Assembly (NCBI RefSeq): GCF_037042905.1 | Contig: NC_087252.1 | Coordinates: forward strand, 26,072,994 to 26,136,993 | Direction: 5' to 3' | Length of the DNA: 64,000 nucleotides | Source: Lytechinus pictus | Taxonomy: Eukaryota; Echinodermata; Echinoidea; Temnopleuroida; Toxopneustidae | Shown here: positions 11,285 through 50,083 of the stretch, one piece after another | Layout: each line of letters starts with the position of its first letter | Position numbering within the stretch: position 1 is the first letter of the stretch | The notes under the pieces: model-generated | Databases searched by the model: none | Told to the model about the DNA's origin: nothing | The model's input: only the letters and a program-made list of their open reading frames with translations | Program-made: the position numbers and the translations under genes

Positions 11285-11732
11285 TATATCTGACAACTGA
11301 GCTTAAGCACATGAATGTGAAAGAATGCCAGAACATTTACTACATACCTGTACATTGTGCACCTTCGTCATTTCAAATACACAATATTTTTCCCCATTGG
11401 GAAGAGGCCCCTTTCACCAAATGGTATCAGCTCGCATTCTGTGTTTCCATCGTTTTGTTCAAGAAGATATGATTACGGTTCAGGATTTACAATATAATTC
11501 AGGGCAATGTATGAAACAAAACATTCACGACTCTATTGTATGGATTCTTATTCTTCCTTTTCAATACTCTATCCACTGGACTTAGTTCTGAGTCCAGCAA
11601 TTAATCGTTCAACTGATATTTACGATTGATCATACACAATACTCTATGCACTCTATAATTATAGAAAGCAACCCTACGATCAATCACTAAGCTTTATGTC
11701 ACAGGGCCAAACATTAAGGAAAATGAAAGATA

Positions 11733-11936
11733 CACTCTAAAAACACTAATTATTTTACCCAAAAGTAAATAGAAAGGGATTACATGTATGTATGTTTGCT
11801 GTGTATCTTTTTTACCCAATATTGGTCTATTTAAACGCACCAATGCATAAAATTTACAAAATATTAAGTATCTTTTTACCCAACCAACATGCATATTCCC
11901 ACTTTACCTAATATTGGGTAAACCTTTTTTAAAGTG
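11733..11936. mobile_element. TA-flanked MITE ('CACTCTAAAAA' ends), copy 1
   Basis: TA|CACTCTAAAAACACTAAT at the left mirrors 'tttttaaagtgca|TA' at the right, with repeated 'ttttaccca' inside. The same element at 13673-13877 was carried by the duplication. Confidence 0.5.
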
Positions 11937-12587
11937 CATAGAAATACAGATATAAGAGTTTAGAGAGCTGAAGGAGTAAAAGGAAACTGCATGGTGGCAG
12001 TTAATTGACGAAGTCTTGGGAGTTATTTTAGTGACAGTAGAAAAGTATATGACAGTGATAAAGAATAAAGGTATAAGTGATACTAGAAGCAGAGAAGAAA
12101 GTCATGTAGTTATTGGATATAGCGAGCTTGTAAGGTACACGAGAGAGAGAGAGAGAAAGAGAAAGAGAGAGAGAGAGAGAGAGAGAAGGTAGAGGAATGA
12201 ATCTATGAGACGGCGCTATAAAACTTATGGGTTTCTCAGAATGTACACGCTCAAAATCTATCTCCAAGTGTTTGCTTATTGCAATATTTTTTTGTGATAC
12301 TTGATCACCTCATCATACCCCATATTAAGGGGCGTTAGTATCATTAATCTGGTTAATGGTTAACCTTATATAACATACATTATGAGGTCTACCTGCTAGG
12401 GTCATGGGCACCATTTCATGAAGCTTGTCAGTAATTGCAATATTTTATTGACACTTGATCACCTGATCATAACTTGCATTTAGTGGCGTTAGTATCATAA
12501 ATATTGTTAATGATTAACCTTACTTTACATACTTCATGAGGTCTACTTGCCGCCATTTCATGAAGCTTGTCAGCAATAACATAACTT

Positions 12588-12646
12588 GACAGTGAATGAC
12601 AGTGAATGACAACTTAACTTAGTTGTCATTCACTGTCAAGTTATCA
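12588..12646. repeat. Short palindrome next to the hAT-like foldback
   Basis: 'ataacttgacagtgaatgac' on the left is complementary to 'gtcattcactgtcaagttat' on the right, forming a strong hairpin. Part of the left arm (agtgaatgac) is itself duplicated. Confidence 0.7.
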
Positions 12647-12656
12647 TAGAGTCAGA

Positions 12657-12778
12657 CAGTAGCGTACCGTGACTCGGAGGAGACAAAGCATGGGGGGGCA
12701 CTGCATTGTCTGTGAACAATGCTGTGCCCCCCCCCCCCCCCCAATGCTTTGTCTCCTCCGAGTCACGGTACGCTACTG
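12657..12778. mobile_element. 122-bp hAT-like foldback with 8-bp TSD
   Basis: About 35-bp perfect terminal inverted repeats start CAGTAGCGTACCGTGACTCG and end with the complement ...CTACTG. The element is flanked by the 8-bp direct repeat GAGTCAGA at 12649-12656 and 12779-12786. The paralogous site in copy 2 (near 14398) has one uninterrupted 'gagtcagagacc', which is the empty site. CA(G)...CTG ends plus an 8-bp TSD fit the hAT superfamily. The poly-G/poly-C tract forms the loop. Confidence 0.85.
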
Positions 12779-12979
12779 GAGTCAGAGACCAGACAGTGCT
12801 CTCTGATAACCAAAACCAAGGATATAAATAACACATCAACAGTAATAAATTTACAGAAGCTTGATATCAAGAACGCCCCCACTCAGATCTACTGTTTAAA
12901 AAGCCCCGATTTTACAGCAATAACAGAATCATTCTGTAAATTCATAAGACAGGAAATTTTCTGCAATTTAACAGAACAG

Positions 12980-13125
12980 GGGCCCGTTGCAGAAAGAGTT
13001 GCAATCAATCGCAACTCTAAAAATCATGCGCAACTTGATTTTCAACCAATCAACAGCGTGCATTTGGGACTTGCGATTGATTTTTTGACTTGCGTTTAAA
13101 CGCAACTCTTTCTGCAACGGACCCC
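12980..13125. mobile_element. MITE with 'GGCCCGTTGCAGAAAGAGTT' ends
   Basis: About 25-bp inverted termini: 'ggcccgttgcagaaagagtt' on the left, 'aactctttctgcaacggacc' on the right. A fragment of the same family is at 63885-63958. Confidence 0.75.
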
Positions 13126-13433
13126 AGGTCTGTTTAAAAAGGGGAAAATGGTGTTTTGTTTAAGGAAATTTGTAAGGTTCCATACATCACCAAATACCAA
13201 TTTCCTGTAATATTATGCAATCTGGTAAGATTACAGGTGTTCTCGAGACTCTGCTGCAGGATCGAACTTCTTTTATTTTAAGGATAAATTTTCTAACAGT
13301 GTAGACTTCTTTCATAACTTCTTGTATACCTTCTCTTCTGCCTGTTATTACAGCTAATATCATCTCCACCATTCATTTCCTTCCCATGCGATTCACATAG
13401 TACACAGCGTTGTTTGAATTATTTTTAACAGTG

Positions 13434-14620
13434 CAGGGCAATGTATAAAACAAGACATCCACGATACTCTATTGTATGGATTCTTATTCTCCCTTTTCAA
13501 CACTTTATCCAATAAACTTAGTTCCGAGTCCAGCAATTAATCGTTCAACTGATATTTACAATTGATCATACGCAATACTCAATGCACTCCATTATTATAG
13601 AAAGCAACCCTACGATCAATCACTAAGCTTTATGTCACAGGGCCAAAAATTAAGGAAAAAATGAAAGATACACTCTACAAACACTGATTATTTTACCCAA
13701 AAGTGAGTAGAAAGGGATTACATGTATGCATGTTTGCTGTGTATCCTTTTTACCCCATATTGGGCTATTTCAACGCACCAATGCATAAAATTTACAAAAT
13801 ATCAAGAATCTTTTTACCCAACCAACAGGCATGTTCCCACTTTACCCAATATTGGGTAAACATTTTTTTAAAGTGCATAGAAATGCAGATATGAGAGTTT
13901 AGAGAGCTGAAGGAGTGAACGGAAATTGCATGGTGGCAGTTAATTGACGAAGTCTTGGGAGTTTTTTTAGTGACAGTAGAAAAGTATGACAGTGATAAAG
14001 AAAAAAGGTATAAGTGATACTAGAAGCAGAGAAGAAAGTCATGTAGTTATTGGAAATAGCGAGTTTGTAGGGTACATGAAAGAGAGAGAGAGGGGGAGAG
14101 AAGGTGAAGGAACGGATCAATATATGAATGAGACGGTGCTATAATGGGCTTCTCAGAATGTACACAATCAAACTTTATCTCAAAGTGTTTGCTTATTTCA
14201 ATATTTGTATTATTATGAACTTCATCATAACCAGACTTTAGGCGCGTTAGTATCACTAGACCTGTTAATGATTAACCTTGTTTAACATACATTGAGGTAT
14301 ACCTGCTAGGGTCATGGGCACCGGTTCATGATGCATGTCAGGAATTACAAGTTGTCATTCACTGACAGGTATCATACGCATACAGTTATCATAGTAAGAG
14401 TCAGAGACCAGTGCTCTCAGTCAATTAAAACCAAGGATATTACTAAAATGTCAACAGTTATTAATGTATTGTAGCAGCTTGTGCTACCAACTCGCATTAA
14501 AAAGCCCCCACCCCGATCTAGACTACCTTCTTTTATACCTTCTCTTCTCAATCTTCTGCCTGTCATTACAGCTAATATCATCTCCACCATTTGTTTCCTT
14601 CCCAGATTTCTTTACATCCT
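13434..14620. repeat. Direct duplication, copy 2 (shorter)
   Basis: The partner of 11499-13390. It retains the MITE (13673-13877), a shorter GA tract (14080-14100) and a single copy of the 150-bp subunit. It lacks the hAT-like foldback and most of the 12840-13240 sequence. Confidence 0.75.
13673..13877. mobile_element. TA-flanked MITE ('CACTCTACAAA' ends), copy 2
   Basis: Duplicate of the element at 11733-11936, in the same position within copy 2 of the segmental duplication. Confidence 0.5.
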
Positions 14621-14918
14621 TGTTGATTGAAAATATAATTAAATTGTAGACTGGTTCAAACACGGCATACATGTGCACCTGAATCCTTGCTAGGCATTAA
14701 AAAAGACATCACATAAATGCACAAATGCATTAATGAACAGTTGATGGTGGTATTTATTCATCAATGCCCACTGAATCTGGATTGAATATACTTCTTAAAA
14801 ATAAAGAAAAATGAAAATTGACTAAGGAGTAGAGTGAAACAATGGCAATAAAATATTTTTATTTGTTCAAATCATTTGACTAGAAAAAATATCCATATCT
14901 TCCCAAATTAAAGTCATT

Positions 14919-15231
14919 GGCCCGTATTCTGAACTCTGGTTTCAATTAAACCCTGATTTTAAGTTGTGGTTTAACTATGGATAGCCAATTGGGAGACAAA
15001 TCCCTGATAGTACAAATCCACTTTATTAACTCATTTGACTTAAGTTGTTCATATTGTCTGGGAATGATTACTTAAGTATTTTTCTTCATCATGAAAGCAA
15101 AATGAAACGAAATAGTATACATAAGAAATATACAATACAAACAGAATTTTTGAAATTTTGGCTCCTCATGATTTAAGCACACAGTTAAATAGACCGTGGT
15201 CTAAGTTAAACCCGACTTCAGAATACGGGCC
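14919..15231. mobile_element. MITE 'GGCCCGTATTCTGA' family, copy 1
   Basis: 313 bp with inverted ends GGCCCGTATTCTGAA / TTCAGAATACGGGCC, flanked by ATT on both sides. It shares 'ggtttaactatggatagcca' with the copies at 38219, 56922 and 62973. Confidence 0.8.
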
Positions 15232-15521
15232 ATTTACTACACAAAGACTTAGTTTACACTAACATAATGCAAAAGAAAAAAAGATAATTGCAAAATAAAA
15301 CAAGAAGCGTTTACATACTGTTAAAAACCATGCACCAAATTTCAAACATACTGTACACAAATATTGCAAATGAAATGCTGTAAAATCAAGGATTATGTTA
15401 GTACTGTATAAATGTCAATCAGCCTTTGTTCAATATACTGAACCGAATGCAAAGAAATTTACAATTTTTTCTAGCCTTATACCTTAGCTTGAATAATTTT
15501 TACCAGTTGAATAAAATATCT

Positions 15522-15943
15522 CTTAAGGCGATCGCACACCTTACAATTGGTCTGCAACCCGATTTTGGAATAAAACGTAGTAGAATTTGATGCTAACATT
15601 GAGACTTGGAATATCTTACTGTGTAATGTTCTAAATCATCTTACGAATACCTATGTTCATATCTGTGACTATGCTATCATCCTTCTTAGAATAAAAGTAA
15701 ATTTAATATCTAGTCGTAATGACGTCACAGCAGTCGTACGATTGGCTACGATTTGAATCTAATTTTGCTTGTACTACAAAATAAAGGCTTGCAATCTTTC
15801 AAAATTGTTATATTAGTATTTGTTCAATTAATTTTAACCTCAAATAAAATGATATGTTCCATTCACATTTTCAGAAAATGAGTAAAATGCGATTCGTTCC
15901 AAAATCGGATCGCGAACAGTCGTAAGGTGTGTGGTGGCCTTTA
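15522..15943. mobile_element. MITE with 'TTAAGGCGATCGCACACCTT' ends
   Basis: The left end ttaaggcgatcgcacacctt mirrors the right end 'cgtaaggtgtgtggtggcct' plus tta. The arms share 'cgattttggaa' and 'ttccaaaatcgg'. Confidence 0.65.
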
Positions 15944-17560
15944 TGCATTAAAAATAGGATGGCTGGAAACTATTGTTCCTTCTAAATAGTTCTCTGGTGG
16001 TTAAATTGTTTGAATTTAAAAATATAATTCATGATATATACATTTTCTATGAAATAATATACTGTTGTGTTTTTACTATATGACTCACTTTGATCAAATA
16101 CTGGAAAATATCAGATTTGGATAAGGGGCACACATATGAATAAACAAAAAAATAAGTTTTCCAATCCTTTGAATTAATAAAATTATTTTTTTTTAAATAA
16201 TTTACACTGATTGTACCCCCGGAGTTTCTATGCGTTCTGATTCACACTAGAATAACATACACAGAGACAAAATGTAATATACAAATCATTACCAAAAATC
16301 CCCCAGACTGTGATACCAAAGGGACAAAATTAAGACATCATATATCAATATTTGATTATCTACATTTCATTGCGACAACGTTTGAGCAAAATCACATGCA
16401 CAAGACAAAATAATTGGGAAAGATGTTCACTATTTCAACTACCATCACTGCTTGGTAAATCTAGATATCCTGAAATGTATTTAAATAACTCAGTGAATTG
16501 TATTCAAAAAGGAATATTTGAGCCACTTCATTTTCTGACTATGTTAGTACTGTTATTATTTACAATAAAAATTATCAGATTAGGTAAATGAAACGGTAAA
16601 GATGTGTCTTTGAAAAAGTATATTTGGTTCCTAGTACTGAAATTTTGCAAAACTGCCTCATGAAGTGAATAGCCACTTAGACATTCTTTACAAAAATCAA
16701 AAAGAATACCAGCACTTAAGAATAAAGGCAAAAGTGGGCTCAATGTGGAAAAAAGTTTTTTTCTTCGTCAAGATTTATCTAAATGTGTTTGCCTCATACA
16801 TATATTACCTCCTAAAAATTATCTCTACAAAGAATGGGTGTTGGCATTTAAACAAAAATAAATCAATTGCTATTTATTACAACACAGGAACTTTCTTTCA
16901 CAATGGACTCTGATCTTGGGTATAAGCATAATTCAGCCAAAATATATCCCTTGCTTTACTATTGTGTATAGATATTACACAACATTACATATTCCCTCAT
17001 ACCATGAAAAAATAAAATAGAAAGACATCACTGGTTTTGTAAATATATATATATATATTTGAATCATTTCTTTGACTTACATCCCTGTAGAGTATTTAGC
17101 TTTCATTCCAAACTATCTCGAATATGCTTAGCATTTTGTCAAATAAAATCACCAAAAATGAAAACGGATATTGGCATCCTTCTTTTTATGATACAAGGTT
17201 GGCAGTTTTTATCATAGTATCAAATATATGTCTGCCTGTTGTGATTTGTCTCATCTATTGAATATCAGTAAGGCAACTGTTATCTTTGGATTTCTACTCA
17301 AGTTTTCCATAAATTTGTATATGCAGTCTGCATTATAAATTTTCAAATCTTGAAGTCATAATTACATATTAATCTTAAACCTCACAACATTGTACAATAT
17401 TAGCATGCCTTATTCTTTTGTCCCATTTTGTCTTCATAATTTTGTTTGAATTCAGAAGATATCTGAATTAGCTTTACCTGCTAATAGTTGTGCATTCAAA
17501 CCTCGTTGACGGGTGGATACAAATTGATATAATATTCTATATCTTCATACATGTACTTCC
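15944..17560. other. AT-rich intergenic or distal 3' UTR sequence
   Basis: No credible exon was found; short frames are rich in Ile, Lys and Phe and lack splice context. There is a TA microsatellite at 17046-17060. Confidence 0.4.
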
Positions 17561-17564
17561 ACCC

Positions 17565-17660
17565 TAGCCACAATGATGATGATGATCCACAGCATTTATA
17601 TTGCGCCACATATCTGTTAAAAACATTCATAGGCGCTGGCTCATCCAAAAAGTTAATCAC
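17565..17660 (-). repeat. 3' fragment of the tRNA-SINE family
   Basis: 'cagcatttatattgcgcc' and 'aaaacattcataggcgct' match the reverse complement of the shared SINE tail ('gcgctatataaat'). There is no tRNA head. Confidence 0.45.
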
Positions 17661-17785
17661 TACACATCTGCCAAAATAAGTGAGTTTTGAGAGACGGTTT
17701 AAGAGTTCTATGCTGTCAATTTCACAAAGTGAAGAAGGGAGGGAGTTCCAATGCTGGTGTGAAAATATTTAGGTACTGTGCAACC

Positions 17786-17791
17786 TTTATT
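17786..17791 (-). terminator. Candidate AATAAA poly(A) signal of the propeller gene
   Basis: AATAAA on the minus strand about 32 nt after the TGA. This would give a very short 3' UTR, so a more distal signal cannot be excluded. Confidence 0.3.
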
Positions 17792-17822
17792 TTAGGTACT
17801 TAGCACCACTCTAGAACAAAAC

Positions 17823-45249
<27,427 letters not shown>

Positions 45250-46400
45250 ACTCCAAAGCAACAAGGGATCACAGATCAGAGGCAGTCATGGTGACTTTAA
45301 GGTTGTTCAATTTCTGAAAGACAGAAGAAAATGAAATGGTCCATAATTCTTTCTCCTGAGAGATTAATATAAAGACATACTCTAAATATTTACGATGGAT
45401 TGTAACTTCTTTGTACATTAATAGCCACATATCCACAGTTACGCTTGGTTAAAAAATTGGTTCTAACCTTTTTGTAAAGGAGTAGGACCCAGATGTAACT
45501 TAAATTGGATTCTTTCATCTGGCAATCAAGAGGATGTAACCCAGTTGAAAATACTGGAAATGGATAACAAATCTCTCCTTTTTTCAATCTAAAAGCTCTG
45601 GTATTGACATCTCATTGTTTTGTTTATATCAGTCAGGTTGATGGTAAATAATGTGCAAAATACAGAAAGCATGACTATATTTAAGCCATATCATGCATGG
45701 ATTTTTGTTACACTGTTTGTAGTAGATAGGTAGGTAGGTACTTCACTTGCACAATTTTCCATTCACAATGGAACTAACACTGCAAAGGTGTTCTCAAAAT
45801 GAATAAGTATTATTTCTTGCAAATTTCAAGATGTTTTATTTACTTTTTCTCCAGGTAACACTTCACTGAAGAGTCGTACCAGAAAAAATATTGCTTATCA
45901 GAAAATTTGAGTTACAACTTACTCAATCAGGAAATTAACTTTGCAATGAAAGTGAAAAAACTAACACTATCTCTTTTCCATTTGCATTTTGTAATCAAGA
46001 TTAATCAGAATAAAAATATATATTATTTGAAAAAAAAATCCAAATTTATTTCCATACCCTCATTTTTCAAACTACTATTTCTGAGGTCAATGCATGATAA
46101 AATCAAATACATAAAACTTCTTCTTTACAGACTTTATATAACCAATGAATGATAACAAAATTGAAAAAAGGGAAATTCAAAATTACATGCAAACAAAAGA
46201 TATATGGCAAAAAAAAAAGTATTGGAACTATACTATTTCTATTATTTTTAGTATTGGAATTATAATATCATTTTATAATATTTCCAATATTAATCCAATA
46301 TTAAAACAATATTGGGATTAAATTATAAAAAGTATTATAAAATAATAAGTTCATTGCTTATAAATAATCAGACTTTTATCAGAGCATACAACAACCACAA

Positions 46401-46453
46401 CTGGGCGTTGTGGCGTGCGCCTGTAATCCAAGCTATGTGGGGAAGTTACAACT
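46401..46453 (+). ncRNA. 7SL (SRP) RNA-like fragment
   Basis: 'ctgggcgttgtggcgtgcgc' followed by 'ctgtaatccaagctatgtgg' resembles the 5' Alu domain of metazoan 7SL RNA, including the conserved GTGGCG...GCCTGTAATCC...AGCTA order. Similarity fades after about 50 nt, so this is a truncated pseudogene or part of a 7SL-derived repeat, not a full SRP RNA gene. Confidence 0.5.
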
Positions 46454-46599
46454 TGATAATATAAATAATCATATCTGATTGATACACGTCTGACAAAACT
46501 CCAATACACACACACACAAAATTGAGTGAATTTTACAGGTGCTTATTGGGGACTGCATCGTAAGCCTACTGGAAGACAGAGAATGCAGTGAAAATAGAG

Positions 46600-46935
46600 A
46601 AATCTATACATATTTAATGGGAATAGAGTGCAGGGGAGCCGATACTAGACAGTGATGGATTGAGCTGGAAGGGATAGAGAGGTGTAGTATGAGGGTATTA
46701 ATAGGGAGAAGGAATTTAAAGCAGAATATAATAAGGAAGAGATTGAAGCGAAATTGAGGTAAGAGAGCGAGAAAATAAAATGAGGAATAGAGAAAGAAAG
46801 AAACCAAAAGGTTTAATATGGGGATAAGGTGGGAAGACAGAGGGAGGGAAAAGTGAGAGTGGGAGAAAAAAAAACAGAAGAGTGACACAAAGGGGAGTAA
46901 CAAACCAGTCAGCCTAAATAGAGGGAAGGGGGGTT
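46600..46935. repeat. Purine-rich (GA/GGGA) low-complexity stretch
   Basis: Mostly A and G with sparse pyrimidines. No coding evidence. Confidence 0.5.
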
Positions 46936-46993
46936 TAATACATACGAATGTCTAATTTGTAATATTGCTTCAAAAAGGGTCCATAGATAAAAA

Positions 46994-47210
46994 CACCTTT
47001 TAGAGGAATTTTGATATAAATTCTACCATCACCACCACCAACAATGTTAGTAACATCAGCTCTGCCATAACCATCATTATCGTAATCACCATCAATATCA
47101 TCACCTTTTAGAGGAATTTTGATATAAATTCTACCATCACCACCACCAACAATGTTAGTAACATCAGCTCCGCCATAACCATCATTATCGTAATCACCAT
47201 CAATATCATC
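46994..47210. repeat. Near-identical 108-bp tandem duplication, open on the minus strand
   Basis: Two 108-bp copies (46994-47101 and 47102 to about 47209) differ by about one base (gctctgcc versus gctccgcc). Since 108 is 36 codons, the minus strand reads in frame through both copies: DDIDGDYDNDGYGGADVTNI then VGGGDGRIYIKIPLKG. No ATG or clear splice context was found. Confidence 0.7.
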
Positions 47211-47718
47211 ACCAACACTGTCGTCATAAAATGATCATCACCTTCGTCACATCACCATGGCAACGATATAGGTCATCCACCAGATTTCCTCCCAAGAATA
47301 ACCCACTACATGCAGACTTGTGCAACATCTCTTGTCGCTTATTATTCACAAATTGGTTTTTAGAAATAGATATCACGCAAACACACATTGAATATACAAG
47401 AACAAACATATTTTGGCCAATTCGATACACGCACTGCAATATAAGTCTCTACACATCTCCATTCTCCCGCTTTCTTCGAAACCGCATCCATTCATATGAG
47501 CACGTACACCGTCTGCAAACAGAGGATGCATATACGTAAACATATCGTACACCGAGCACACTCGAACTTTCGAAAAGGCATCCCCGAACGTTTTCCCTTT
47601 CCAGAACCCTAGCGGTTTCGTTGGTAAAATGACAAAGACAATGTAATAATACATTCTCACAACACAACATGTATCAAAATAGAAGTGTGATTAATAAGTC
47701 AAGGAGATTGATATTTAC

Positions 47719-47800
47719 CTGTTTGTTTTCACTTGCCGTGAGTTAGTTCAGTCTTCGTCGAATGTTAATCAAACGAATACGTGCGGCTGCAGCGCAGCTC
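47719..47800 (-). other. Probable non-coding first exon of the propeller gene
   Basis: On the minus strand a donor (ACAG|GTAAAT) sits at 47719. The sequence to its right is less AT-rich and lacks repeats, as expected of a 5' UTR and promoter. Exon 2 has a UTR acceptor at 45314, so an upstream non-coding exon is required. The 5' boundary is a guess. Confidence 0.4.
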
Positions 47801-48349
47801 TGGCATCCGTGCATGCAGTGCAGTGAACATTATATTGCGTGGTTTCTCTGTTCTGTGGCGTGTGTGTGTGGGCGCCACACAAGATCAGAAAGTGGTCGAC
47901 GGGGCCACTTAATCATCAAATGCTGTGAACAGGTGTCTCGCGACCATTAATGAAAAGTACCGTACGTGAGCACTTGAACATCAATTGCATTATCCTTGCC
48001 TCTCTGCCCAAAATACAACAGTATCCACAGTCCTTTATTCCATTAGGGGTTAGAAATCATCAAGGCTAGGAGAGAAAATCATACTTATTTTAATCACTGT
48101 TTGATTATGTATAATAACTTTTAATTTATCCCCCATTTTTAAACCACAAATAAAATTATGTCCTCTTATCAGTAATATTTAACTTTTAGTATTTAATAGT
48201 AAGAGGCCAACAGTTCCTGTACTTTTTTTCACTCATTTAATTGTTTTATAAGAAGCTCATGCCACTTGCATTTTTCTCAAATAAAAATTAATCCTACTCT
48301 GATTAATTCAGTCTCCAAATCTCTAAATTTATAATTATAAATCATTTTT

Positions 48350-49580
48350 CTTTCTTCACCTCTTTTTTCCACTCTTTCTCCCTTTCCCAACACCCCTTTT
48401 TCTTCTTATATTTCTCTCCTTATCCTCTCATTCTCCCCTCCCACTCTCTCTCCCCCTCCCCCCCCCCTTCTCACATCTCATTCTGTACCCCCCTCTCTCC
48501 CTGTATCTGTTTTTTAGTAACTTGTGTAGGAACTCGGCAAAGCAGCTTTCCGCTGAAAATTACAAATTGAATCAATCAGTCATAGTAGCTAAACCTTTTA
48601 GATGACAGAAAATACGCTCGGGCCTTTTTGGTTAAAGTGGAGATGATGGCTGAGTAGGGATTCAAACTCAAACATTACAGTCATGAGTATAATGCTCTAA
48701 CCATCAGACCACACGACCCCCCCCCCCTTCTCTATATTGGTAACTATCTCGCTCACTCTCCTTTTCTCCCCTTTCTTTCTTGTACCTCTCTCTTTATCAC
48801 TCTCTCTCCCCACCCCTCTAACAACCCCTCTCTTTCTCCCTCCTCCAACTACCTCTCACCCATTTCACTCTACCTCAAATTTCACGCACCCACTCTCTTT
48901 CTCTTTATCCCCAACCCTCAACCTTCCCCACCTTTGAAGCTCTCTCTCTCTCTCCACATCTGACTCTAACTCTCATTTCACCCACTTCTCTTTCATCTTT
49001 CTTTTTATTTTATCCCCTCCACCCCATGAAGTTCTCGCTCTCCTTCCCTCTTCCTCTACCTCTCATTTCACCCACTCCTCTTTCTTCCCTTTCTCATTAT
49101 TTGCCACCCCTCGCTTCTCTCCCCCCCTCTCTCTCTCTCCTCCCTGTACCTCACCCATCTTTCATCTCTCTCTTTTCCGGCCTTCATCCCTTCCTCTTAA
49201 AGCTTCTAAGTTTTCTGTCTCGATCAATAATCATTAGGCTAAAATTTCCCCATTTTGAAAAGCTGTTTGCCAAGTATTTGTTTTAAAACTTTTATCAAAG
49301 TTTGCTTCTTTCATACTTTTCTAACCTTTTCTAACATACCATTTTCTATTAAATCTCTATCTGCTCTGTTACCCTGCTCCCTTATCTCTCTCCTTTCTTG
49401 TTTACCCCTTATATCTCTTCCTCTCCCTTTCTCGTCCTACATTTAACTTCTCTGTTACTCTCCCTAGCTCACCCCCCCTCTCCCTATACCTCCCTATGTA
49501 TATCTACCTGCTCTAATCTTAAGTACACCTGTTGCTGTTCCCCACTCTTTTATGTGCACTCTCTCTCTCCCTCTCTCTCT
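48350..49580. repeat. Polypyrimidine (CT)-rich spacer
   Basis: Over 1 kb of C/T-biased sequence between the two larger genes, interrupted by the SINE at 48648-48720. The Leu/Pro/Ser-rich frames are composition artefacts. Confidence 0.75.
48648..48720 (-). repeat. tRNA-like SINE head with CAT anticodon-like loop
   Basis: The minus strand reads 'gtgtggtctgatggttagag', then 'ctcatga' in the anticodon position and 'gagtttgaatccc' as box B. It is degraded and flanked by poly-C, so a functional tRNA is unlikely. Confidence 0.5.
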
Positions 49581-49656
49581 CATTATCTTATAATGTACTT
49601 GCAGCTTTAGAATACTATCTATTGAAATTACCAACTGAATACCAAATACCCACATG

Positions 49657-50077
49657 CAGGGTGCTACATAAGCACTTGCCTGATTGCCCAGGGCAAGTAA
49701 AAGTTAGAGTCGGGCAAGTGTTTTGAAGTAAATACCACACCTACTTGCCCGAATTGGGCAAGCAAAATTCTCACAGCAGAATGACCAAAATTAGGGTCGA
49801 TATGATATGATATTGACCCTAATTTTGGTCATGGCGGGCAAGATAACATCACTTTGGAAAAAGAAATGCAATAACAAGGTAGATCAGTTCATTTTAAAAG
49901 AGAGAAAAGGGTCAATGGTTTATGAACCGCAAAACTTTCTTTTGAAGAGGTAAAAAAAAAATTTCAAGGATTTTTTGGGGCAAGTGAAATAGATTTTTGG
50001 GGCAAGTATATTCCAACTATTTAAAAAGTTCCTTGCCGGACCGGACAAGTGCTTCTAAAAAGTTATGTAGCACCCTG
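49657..50077. mobile_element. MITE with 'CAGGGTGCTACATAA' ends and CACATG target duplication
   Basis: The ends CAGGGTGCTACATAAGCACT and the inverse ...TATGTAGCACCCTG are flanked by CACATG at 49651-49656 and 50078-50083. The interior repeats 'gggcaagt' motifs. Confidence 0.85.
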
Positions 50078-50083
50078 CACATG

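Larger units (their letters stand above)
11499..13390. repeat. Direct duplication, copy 1
   Basis: From 'cagggcaatgtatgaaacaa' onward this segment aligns at about 90 percent by eye with 13434-14620, offset by about 1.93 kb. It includes the internal TA-flanked MITE (11733-11936), a GA microsatellite (12140-12185), an internal 150-bp duplication (12265-12425 against 12425-12565) and a later foldback insertion (12657-12778). The right end 'cagctaatatcatctccacc' recurs near 14570. Confidence 0.75.

Noticed and set aside
48737-49726. Leu/Pro/Ser-rich plus-strand frames
   Set aside because: Composition artefact of the polypyrimidine tract.
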